From Leptofilum sp050292445 (lineage in GTDB: Bacteria; Chloroflexota; Anaerolineae; Promineifilales; Promineifilaceae): a stretch of 31,613 nt of DNA. Where the stretch lies: assembly GCA_050292445.1 (NCBI GenBank), contig JBNKLQ010000039.1, positions 1 to 31,613 on the forward strand, given 5' to 3'. A model generated the notes under the pieces. It had not been told where the DNA came from. It worked only from the letters and a program-made list of their open reading frames with translations, and made no database searches. The translations under genes were made by a program, and so were the position numbers. Below, piece after piece: positions 14,487 through 22,900 of the stretch (position 1 is its first letter; each line of letters starts with the position of its first letter).

Positions 14487-16496
14487 ATGACACTGAAAAA
14501 CCTCGTTCTGGGGATCGACACCGGCGGTACGTACACCGACGGCATCCTAATGGATTACGCCTCGCGGCAGGTGCTGGCGACATGCAAGCGCCTGACCACC
14601 CGGCGTGATTTTGCCCTGGGCATTGAAGCAGTCATCGACGGCATCCGCATCGACGATCCGGGGGCGATCCAAATGGTGTCCATCTCCACCACCCTGGCCA
14701 CCAACGCCATTGCCGAAGGCAAGGGGCGCCCAGCGGCGCTCTTGCTGCTGGGCTACGATCCGGAGCTAATCAGCAAGTTTAAGATGGACCGGCGCTTTGG
14801 CACGCCACATTACGCCTTCATTGGTGGGGGGCATGATTTATACGGCCGTCAAAAAGCCCCCCTCAATTTACCCGCCCTACTGCAACACGTAGATACTCTC
14901 AAGGATCAAGTAGAAGCATTTGCCGTGTCCGGTTACTTCAGCCCGCTCAATCCAGCACACGAACAGGAAGCGTACGAAGCTATTCGCTGCGTTTGCGATT
15001 TGCCGGTGGTGCTGGGCCACCAACTTTCCACGAAGCTGGGATCGGTAGAGCGGGCCACAACGGCCGCTCTCAATGCCTCTTTGCTGGCGGTGCTGCAAGC
15101 GTTGATGCAGGCCGTGCGTCGGGCGCTGGTGCGGCGGCACATCGACGCCCCGTTGATGGTGATGCGCGGCGACGGTACGTTGATGAGCGCCGAGTTTGCC
15201 GCCGCCACCCCGGTAGAGACCATTCATTCCGGTCCGGCAGCCAGCGCCATTGGCGGCCGTTTCCTGTCCGGGCGAGATGAGGCATTGGTAATTGACGTGG
15301 GCGGCACGACCACCGACATCGCCCTGATTACCGATGGGGCAGTGGCGGTGAGTGAAGAAGGGGCGACGGTGAATGGGTTTAAAACGGCCGTTCAAGCCGC
15401 CAACATCCTCTCCATCCCCCTCGGCGGCGACAGCCACATCCACCTCAACGCCAACGGGAAGTTAAAAATTGGTCCAGAGCGCGTCACGCCACTTGCCTAC
15501 CTGGCTGCCCATCATCCCCAGGTTAATCAGCAGCTCCAGTCGCTGGCCAAACGGGTACGGACACGACCAACGACTGATTGGCTCGAATATTGGTTTGTGG
15601 TGTCGCCGCCGGACGCGGTGCAAAAAGCAGCATTGACCACCGATGAAAAGGCGCTGCTGCGCTTTTTGCGTGATGGCCCCCAGCCGCTGCCCACCATACT
15701 CAAACAGTTGGGTCGCCTGCACGTGGGTCAGCTAGAGTTGCCTACCGTGTGGCAGCAGGAGATGATCGGCAAAGCGGGGCTGACGCCGACCGATCTACTG
15801 CACGTAGAGGGGCATTTCTCGCCGTGGCAAACAGACGCCGCCGCCAAAGCCATCGACCTCTTTTACCGCTTCCTCTTCCGGCAGCCAGAGGAACTGCACC
15901 AGCAGGTGTGGCGGCAGATGACAGAGATGGTATTACGGGCCGTCGTTGCGTTTCTCACCGGTCGGCCTGTACCTGCGCTGGACGATCCACGGGAAGCAGA
16001 CCAGCTAGGTGCCTGGTTTTTCGGCAACAGCCTGTACCAGACACATCCGCAGCTAGAAAGCAGTTTACGTTTGCGTCTGCCGATCATTGGCATCGGCGCT
16101 CCGGCCCGGTTTGTATTGCAAGGCGTGGCTGACAAGCTGCATACGGAGCTGCTCTTGCCAGAGAATCACGTGGTGGCCAATGCGGTGGGTACGGTGGCGG
16201 GCAACGTGATGGTGACGGCCGAAGCGCTGGTTTATCCACGTTTGTCTGAAGAAGGGTTGGAAGTATTGGGCTATTTTGTGCAGGCGGGAAACGGCCGTAC
16301 CCAATTAGACGCCCTCGATGAAGCATTAGCCCACGCCACAGACCTGACGCAGCAGCAGTCGCTCACGGACGCCCAGCGCGCTGGCGCTCATAATCCACAG
16401 GTGACGGTGCAGCAGGTGGAAAATGGCATGGACACCTACCGTGTGCAGGCCCGCGCCATCGGCGCACCACGTTTGGGAAAGGAGCCACTGTTGTGA
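14487..16496 (+). CDS. hydantoinase/oxoprolinase (HyuA-type) family ASKHA protein
   Basis: The 669-residue protein has the hydantoinase/oxoprolinase architecture. The N-terminal domain begins with GIDTGGTYTDG and has STTLATNAIAEGKGR. The central domain contains IHSGPAASAIGGR, VIDVGGTTTDIAL and IPLGGDSHIH, and an alpha/beta C-terminal part follows. Members use ATP to open cyclic amides (5-oxoproline, N-methylhydantoin) or act in ketone carboxylation. Here there is no partner HyuB gene. The position at the end of an MttB/corrinoid operon suggests an unusual job, such as processing an N-methylated substrate or ATP-driven corrinoid reactivation; both are guesses. It lacks the Cys-rich ferredoxin region of RamA-type activators. 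It overlaps the start of a molybdopterin oxidoreductase stub. Confidence 0.82.
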   Translation: MTLKNLVLGIDTGGTYTDGILMDYASRQVLATCKRLTTRRDFALGIEAVIDGIRIDDPGAIQMVSISTTLATNAIAEGKGRPAALLLLGYDPELISKFKMDRRFGTPHYAFIGGGHDLYGRQKAPLNLPALLQHVDTLKDQVEAFAVSGYFSPLNPAHEQEAYEAIRCVCDLPVVLGHQLSTKLGSVERATTAALNASLLAVLQALMQAVRRALVRRHIDAPLMVMRGDGTLMSAEFAAATPVETIHSGPAASAIGGRFLSGRDEALVIDVGGTTTDIALITDGAVAVSEEGATVNGFKTAVQAANILSIPLGGDSHIHLNANGKLKIGPERVTPLAYLAAHHPQVNQQLQSLAKRVRTRPTTDWLEYWFVVSPPDAVQKAALTTDEKALLRFLRDGPQPLPTILKQLGRLHVGQLELPTVWQQEMIGKAGLTPTDLLHVEGHFSPWQTDAAAKAIDLFYRFLFRQPEELHQQVWRQMTEMVLRAVVAFLTGRPVPALDDPREADQLGAWFFGNSLYQTHPQLESSLRLRLPIIGIGAPARFVLQGVADKLHTELLLPENHVVANAVGTVAGNVMVTAEALVYPRLSEEGLEVLGYFVQAGNGRTQLDALDEALAHATDLTQQQSLTDAQRAGAHNPQVTVQQVENGMDTYRVQARAIGAPRLGKEPLL

Positions 16497-16603
16497 ACAC
16501 CCAAACTATCGTCAGCATGTGTACTGTTTGCCCGGCCGGATGTGGCGTCAGCGTTCATCTGGTGGATGGCAAAATCGAGCGGCAAACCCCGCTCAAATGT
16601 TAA
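16493..16603 (+). pseudogene. truncated molybdopterin oxidoreductase (4Fe-4S N-terminal stub)
   Basis: A GTG codon overlapping the preceding TGA (GTGA) opens a 36-residue frame that stops at TAA 16601-16603. It contains MCTVCPAGCGVSVHLVDGKI, which matches the start of the Mo/W bis-MGD oxidoreductase family, where C-x2-C-x3-C binds a 4Fe-4S cluster. The match breaks off at TPLKC, before the fourth Cys and the whole catalytic part. The downstream DNA shows no continuation in any frame I could follow. The translational overlap implies the full gene once belonged to the methyltransferase operon and was cut away by deletion or recombination. Confidence 0.7.
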
Positions 16604-16820
16604 CCTTTCAAAATTCACGATTCACAATTAGTACGGCCGTTTGCGCTTTATCCATTTAATGTCATAATAGTTTCCAGTTGTTCCAACTGTTGTTCCAAAA
16701 TCATAAAACGGGTCCCATAACCCCGTTCGTGTCTTTGCCCAAACGGGGTCTTTGTTCCCAAAAATCATGCCTGTCTGTGTACACACCAGTCGCACAGACG
16801 CCAAAGATAGCAGTATCATC
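16604..16820. other. intergenic junction between the methyltransferase locus and the NACHT gene
   Basis: This AT-rich stretch follows the truncated oxidoreductase. It begins with CAAAATTCACGATTCACAAT-type low-complexity DNA and holds one ACGGCCGT octamer. It also contains a small CAGTTG/CAACTG hairpin and the terminator-like stem at 16720-16749. No transposase remnant or clear direct repeat marking an insertion was found. Confidence 0.5.
16720..16749 (+). terminator. possible intrinsic terminator
   Basis: ACCCCGTT (16720-16727) and AACGGGGT (16742-16749) form an 8-bp stem with a 14-nt loop, followed by the T-rich CTTTGTT. It could close the methyltransferase operon before the NACHT gene. The T-tract is interrupted, so this is a moderate call. 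Confidence 0.45.
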
Positions 16821-19616
16821 ATGGCCCAGAACAAACGACCATCCAGCACGTGGTCCCCACTTCAAGCAATACGTAATTTTTTTGGGGGACCAGAAGCACA
16901 ACCAGATAATCCTGATCGCCTTACCTATTTAGAAGATCTTATCTTTCAGCATCGCCATTTTGATGTGAAAGGCATCGCCATACCGGGCGAATCCACGCTC
17001 GATCTGGAGCGTGTTTTTGTCGATGTTGGCTTAAGCCCCACCCTGGATAAAGCGTCGGCCAATCCCATTCCCAGTCTGCAAAAAAGCGCCCGTGAAGAAC
17101 GTCTCTCAATTTGGCACTTTTTGCTGCACCAACCAGCCAATCGCCTGCAAAATTTGGTAGTATTGGGCGCGCCCGGCACAGGCAAAACAACCCTGCTCAA
17201 ACATCTTACGCTGTCGTTGGCTACCCCCACCCAAGATGCGCCTCGGCTGGACAAGACCCCCATCTTTTTGTATCTGCGCGATATTTCTGGCCATATTCAG
17301 CGCGATCCGCACTTCAGCCTGCGCCAGGCGGTGCGAAAAATATTGGCCAGCCGCAAAGTGGCGGCTAATCTGGATTGGATTGCCACGGATTTAGCAAACG
17401 GCCGTTGTCTCATCATGCTAGATGGATTAGACGAAGTAGCTAATTTGGAGCTACGCCAGATGGTTGCCGCCTGGGTGCAGCGCCAGATGAAGCAGCACCC
17501 TAACAACCAATTCATCATGACATCACGGCCGTTTGGTTATGAAAGCAATCCCCTACCAGAAACCTTGCTGCTGGAAGTGAAACCGTTCACTATTGAACAA
17601 GTACGCCAATTTATCCAAAACTGGTATCTGGCCACTGAACGACAGGCGCAGGGAAGAAATGACGACGGCGTGCGACGCGATGCGGCGCAACACGCCGCTG
17701 ATTTATTGCAACGCCTGCATCAAGCCCCCGCGCTGCTAGAAATGGGTGTCAATCCGCTGCTGCTCACCATGATTGCCACCATTCACCATTACCGCAACAG
17801 CCTGCCCGACGAGCGCGTCGCGCTGTACCACGAAATTTGCGACGTGTTTTTGGGCAAGCGCCAGCAAGCCAAGGGCATCAATTCCGAACTCACAGCGGCT
17901 CAAAAGAGACGTGTGCTACAAATTCTGGCATATGAAATGATGCGCCGCAACCTGCGCAATATCTCCCAGGTAGATGCGGCCGACATTATTGATCAGCCGC
18001 TTAAAAAAATTCAGCCGCAAGCTGTAAGCGAACAATTTCTGGTCATGATTGCCAATTCCAGTGGTTTATTGGTGGAACACACGCCCGGTGTGTACAGCTT
18101 TGCCCATCTCACGTTCCAGGAATATTTAACGGCCGTTTACATCAAAGAACAGCGGTTAGAGAAGGTTCTCCTGGAACAGGTAGAAGATGCCTGGTGGCAC
18201 GAAACCATTCGCCTTTACGCCGCCCAGGCCAACGCCACCAACATCATTCGGGCTTGCGTCATGCGCGAACCCACCTCGATTCCCGCGCTCACCCTGGCTG
18301 TGGAATGTCTGGATGAAGCTTTCGAAGTGGAAGATGATTTCCGCAAAATCCCCAAAGAATTGATGCGCAGTATCGAGGATGAAAATCCAGAAGTGCGCCG
18401 CATCGGGGCAGAAGTGATGCTGCATTTGCGCCTGCGCCGTCTGGTGCGGCTGGATGAGACAACCTACGCTGACCGTACCCTGGTGACCCAGGCAGAATAC
18501 CAGCTCTTCCTCGACGACATGCGCGCTAAGGGCAGCTACCGCCAGCCAGATCATTGGACCGACAAGCAATTTACCAGAGGAATGGGGCAGGAACCGGTGG
18601 CCGGGATACGGCCGTCTGATGCCCAAGCGTTCTGCGATTGGCTCTCTGAACGCAATCCCGGTCCATGGCACTTCCGTCTGCCCTCTGCCCAGGAAAAATC
18701 ACGCCCACCACTCAACGAACCGGCCCTGGAAGAAAACGCAACCCCAGTGGGGTACTGGTACCTGAACAAAGGCCAACCAGCTTTACAACCCTCACCCGAT
18801 CTGACCCACGATGTGGCCCTCGTACAATCTTTGCAGCGGCAGCTTGACCAGAAATTCTTGAATGACCTGATCGTTTTCCAGGAATTGGCCGAAGACGATC
18901 CGATGGCCAAATCTTTGCGGGAAAGCATTTTAGCCCGAGCCAAACAACGAGCTTATTCCCTGCTGGATTTGGAACGAAGGCTGCAATTTGCCGCAAATGG
19001 TGGAGAGGAAATCGGCCGTTACTTTAGCCTTCTTCAAGATCGCAATGCTGAAGGCGTAGCCACCGATATGGAAGAAGCGCTCATCCATGCCAAAGCTTCC
19101 GTTGATAATCCCAATCTCGCGGCCATCCGTGGTCCCATTCTGGAAGAAATCATCGTCATGGGCAACCGGCTGCTTGCATCGCTGGACAACCTGCCGTTTC
19201 CACCGGAAGTCACCCGACTGATGCGCCAATTAATGCAAGACCTACAGCGGGCGCACAACCAGTTAACGACAACCCAGCAAAGTCTACAAGCCGAATTTTT
19301 GTCCTACCGCGAACTGGTACGCCATGTCAACCGGGCTCTCAACAGTGCTCAAAAGCTGCTGGATGAATTGAGCTACAGTCGTGCTGATGCCCGCATCCAT
19401 CTACGTGTCAGCACGCTTCAGCGCAGCTTACAGTTACTGCAACGTCATTCAAACGCGGCAAAAGGAGAAGCATCTTATTCCAGACGGGAACGATTGCAGC
19501 TCTTCCAAATGCTCATCGATTTGTACGTTGACGTGGTCATTCTAGAAAGCCGCAACAATGCTGGCAGCACCCCCTTAGAAGGAATCCGCATCATTCGCGA
19601 AGCCACAATTTATTAG
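16821..19616 (+). CDS. NACHT-type STAND ATPase with SUMF1/FGE-like C-terminal domain
   Basis: The 931-residue protein is a NACHT NTPase. The Walker A motif is GAPGTGKTT (116-124) and the Walker B motif is LIMLDGLDEV (from 197). NQFIMTSRP (sensor), NPLLLTMIA and SFAHLTFQEYLTAVY complete the NACHT core. Residues about 553-610 (LVTQAEYQLFLDDM, GIRPSDAQAFCDWLSERN, FRLPSAQE) resemble a shrunken formylglycine-generating-enzyme/SUMF1 fold without its active-site cysteines. A long helical region ends the protein. Bacterial NACHT proteins include phage-defence sensors, and some signalling STANDs carry FGE-like sensor domains; which applies here is open. No start has a good ribosome-binding site. I chose ATG 16821; ATG 16767 is possible but lies just after the terminator-like stem. 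The gene carries several ACGGCCGT octamers like its neighbours, so it is not freshly acquired from an unrelated genome. Confidence 0.8.
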   Translation: MAQNKRPSSTWSPLQAIRNFFGGPEAQPDNPDRLTYLEDLIFQHRHFDVKGIAIPGESTLDLERVFVDVGLSPTLDKASANPIPSLQKSAREERLSIWHFLLHQPANRLQNLVVLGAPGTGKTTLLKHLTLSLATPTQDAPRLDKTPIFLYLRDISGHIQRDPHFSLRQAVRKILASRKVAANLDWIATDLANGRCLIMLDGLDEVANLELRQMVAAWVQRQMKQHPNNQFIMTSRPFGYESNPLPETLLLEVKPFTIEQVRQFIQNWYLATERQAQGRNDDGVRRDAAQHAADLLQRLHQAPALLEMGVNPLLLTMIATIHHYRNSLPDERVALYHEICDVFLGKRQQAKGINSELTAAQKRRVLQILAYEMMRRNLRNISQVDAADIIDQPLKKIQPQAVSEQFLVMIANSSGLLVEHTPGVYSFAHLTFQEYLTAVYIKEQRLEKVLLEQVEDAWWHETIRLYAAQANATNIIRACVMREPTSIPALTLAVECLDEAFEVEDDFRKIPKELMRSIEDENPEVRRIGAEVMLHLRLRRLVRLDETTYADRTLVTQAEYQLFLDDMRAKGSYRQPDHWTDKQFTRGMGQEPVAGIRPSDAQAFCDWLSERNPGPWHFRLPSAQEKSRPPLNEPALEENATPVGYWYLNKGQPALQPSPDLTHDVALVQSLQRQLDQKFLNDLIVFQELAEDDPMAKSLRESILARAKQRAYSLLDLERRLQFAANGGEEIGRYFSLLQDRNAEGVATDMEEALIHAKASVDNPNLAAIRGPILEEIIVMGNRLLASLDNLPFPPEVTRLMRQLMQDLQRAHNQLTTTQQSLQAEFLSYRELVRHVNRALNSAQKLLDELSYSRADARIHLRVSTLQRSLQLLQRHSNAAKGEASYSRRERLQLFQMLIDLYVDVVILESRNNAGSTPLEGIRIIREATIY

Positions 19617-19910
19617 GGGAAATTGGAGAAAAAACAACCTTGTGGGCAGCATACTTAATTGTCACTTCTGTTAGCTCCCAACCATTTTTCTATCATGTTT
19701 TTGTCAGGTGATGGCTCTAGCTAGCACCTAGAATAGACGTACGGCACGTTGGTTACGATCCTGGCTGGAGAACAAACCTTCATCCGCTGTGTATTTTGTC
19801 CTTGATCCATTTGCGTAAATGTGCTGCCCAATATGAGGCAGTTTGCAAACATCGTCGTTGTTGTTTACAGTGGCGCATTCCCGGTAGCTCTGTCGGGGAG
19901 TGAAGAAGTT
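19617..19910. other. intergenic region before the sensor-kinase operon
   Basis: No gene is visible in this gap. It contains a small palindrome CTAGCTAG within GGCTCTAGCTAGCACCTAG near 19714-19731 and no recognisable terminator. TTGTCA (19701) and TAGAAT (19729) are too far apart (22 nt) for a standard sigma-70 promoter. The sensor-kinase frame is open from GTG 19821, but I place the start at 19911. Confidence 0.4.
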
Positions 19911-22900
19911 ATGAACAGAACCTACCCAAATCTTCAAACAATTTCATCACCCATTTATAAAGACGATTGCTTGCAGGCTATTTTTAAGGCTGTCCGTGCT
20001 GGACATTGTGTCCGCGTACTTGGACCACGCTTTCGTTCTAAAAGCGCCCTGATGCTGGCAGCGGCTCAGATCCTTCAGGAGCATGGCACTCACTATGTTC
20101 ATTATCTAAGCATGAAGGACCTACCCCATTTGCGGGAACAGAGCTTTATCATGAAGCTTTCTACTGATTTGCTGCTATTAAGCGAAGCCGATTTGTACGC
20201 CGGGCTATACGGCCGTTTACAGCAAGAGTTATTTCCCATGGATACGGCCGTTCACCCGGAGCTGATGCAAACAGCCCGGGAGTTTCGCGAAGCAATGGAG
20301 ACGATGATTCAGCGGCTGGACCAACCGCTGGTTTTGTTCATTGACAATTTGAACGCGGCACCGCCCAACGTTATCCTTTCCTTGTTAAACACACTGGCCG
20401 ATTTGTATACGGCCGTTTCCGCACACAGCGGGCCACAATTTCAGGCGGTTATTGGTGGCGCACTCCATTTACACCAAAATGGCAGCGTCGCGCCAACCCG
20501 TTTTCTGAAAGTTTCCGATCTGGTTTGGATTCAAGATTTAGATCCAGAAGAACGATTTGCTTTTGGTTTGGCAGCCTGCCAACGGGCAGAAATCGAGCCA
20601 GGTCCGCAGGGTCTAGAGACTTTGTTTAAACAGGCTGGCGGCGATTTATTCCTCATCGAGCACATTTTAGGCATTTGCCTGAAGCATATGAAGCGACGAG
20701 GCCAAAAAAAGTTAACATCTCCCCGAATGGCCGAAGCGATTGACACGTTTCTAAACAATGAACCAACTACCAAAATAGAAGCGATTTTGCGCCAGGTTGA
20801 GGGAGATACCAATTTACTGCACAGCACCCTGTTAATGCTAGAACATGGAGCGATTCCAACCAGCCAGTTACCCATGCGGCTAACCGACTTCCCCAATTTA
20901 CTGGATTTATGCGGTATTTTTGAACGGGACGGGGACCGATATTTTATTAAGAACGATATCTGGGCACAGTTGCTGCAAAAACATTTAGATCCGGCACGCG
21001 TGGGTGGCTTTTATGCGGTAAACGGCCGTTGGCAAAACGCGTTTGTCTACTTGGGGCAGGCTTTAAACGATGGGCAAACAAATATTCGGCCAGCATTGTT
21101 TACGGCCGTTCTCAACGCCATGCACGCCAGCAAAAACGGTTACATCGCTTTTGACAGCCTGGCGCAAGGCCTAAGCGCCGCCTTCCCCGAAAGCGATCTT
21201 CATCTTTACGCCTGGCAAGAAAACAAACTAATGCTTTTCTATCCGCAACCCGAACATACTGACAGCCCAGTGGAACTAAATAATCCTCACGGAGCTGAGA
21301 TGCAGGCGCTCAACGGTGCCGATTACACCATCGTGCCAGTGCAAAAAGAGCTTCGCTTGCTTATCCCGCTGCGCACTGAGCTAAAGCCGTGCACCCCTGT
21401 GGGCCTTGTCTCGTTAGGCAGGCTCATCTCTCGCCACTCCCCATACCAACGAAAAGATGAGGTGATGCAGCTCGTGAGTTTCTTACAGCAAGCAGCCCAA
21501 ATCATTGAAGATCGAGAAGAATACGCCAATCTACTTAGTGAGGCTGAGGTGCGGGTGACAAAACTCAATCGGCTGAATGGGATGCTGACGGAGATGTTGA
21601 ATCATCGAGAATGGCCAGAAACCCGTATTTTGCAGCTGGCTTTAAACGGCATCACATCACCTTATGGACTGGACTTGAATCGGGCCGTTTTGTTTATGCT
21701 CAATGAAAATGAACAATGTTTACAGCCCAACTTTGCCGTCGGCCAGCTCACACAGCAAAATGCCGAGCTAGAGCGGCAAATTTGGCTGCAACATCCCCCC
21801 GAAACAGCCTTGACGGAAACGGCCGTTTCCCACACCGGCACGGCTCCATTACAAAACGCACTCAAGCGGCTGCGCTTACCGCTTTACGCCCCAACCCCAG
21901 ATCTGCTGCTCACACAGCTACAAAGCGGCGAAGCTTTGTTTAGCAGCAGCCAACTACCCCGCCTTGGCCTACCGCCAGCACTGGCTGACGCCATTGGAAC
22001 CCCTGCCGAATTTGCCCTGATTCCACTGACAACCGGTGAGCATACCTACGGCATTTTTTACATTGACAATAAGTTTTCACCTCTCGGCATCAGTCAGGAG
22101 CAGTTTGAACTACTGCAAACATTTGTCAACCAGGTCGCTCTGGTATTAGAAAATGCCCGCGCTTTAGTGGTTGAGCGGCAGCGCACCAAAAGTTGGCGTA
22201 AACTGCTAAAGGTTGAAGAAACGCTCAATAACAAGGTCACCCATTCGGTAACAGAACTTCTCGCCACCGTGGTTCACTCAGCCAAAGATTTGTTTCAGGC
22301 TGATAGTGCGGTGTTTTACCCGCTTCAGCGCACCACAGACAATGATCTCTACCGGTATGAACCAGAAGAGGTAACGGCCGTTGGCACCCGCCTGCCCGTT
22401 ACCCCCACCGCCAAACCCCGTCCTGCCCAAGGATTGGCTCATTTCATCTTACAACAGGGCACCATTGCTGTACCCGATGTGCAAACGGCCGTTCCTGCCC
22501 GATTACGCCTCTGCCTGGATACAAGCACCTTCTTGTCCCGCGAAGGCGTTCGCTCCTTTATCGGCATTCGGTTAGGTCCGGCCGCTGCTCCTGTTGGGCT
22601 GCTCTACCTAAACTGGATGCAGCCACATCAGCTGACCAGCGAGCAAAAAACCGTTTTAGAAGTATTTGCCAATTTTGTGGCCATTGCTTTGCCTGGAGCG
22701 CGGAGTTATCAGCAGGTGCAGCAAAACCTTAACCTGCGCAATATCGAACAGAAAAGCCTGGATCAGGTCTTAGGCAGCATGTATTTTCGCACTGATGGGG
22801 CAATTAAAAACGCCATTTTGCTGGCGCTGCTTCGCGTGCAGGAATATACAAAAGCACCGCGCGTCTTCCTCATTCGGGACGAACCAAAAGGTGCCTGGGG

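Noticed and set aside
19701..19734. Sigma-70-type promoter TTGTCA...TAGAAT
   Set aside because: The spacer is 22 nt, too long for a normal promoter.
19821..19910. Extended N terminus of the sensor kinase (GTG 19821 or ATG 19833)
   Set aside because: The extra 26-30 residues have no ribosome-binding site upstream and no clear domain; ATG 19911 is better placed, though the longer form cannot be excluded.
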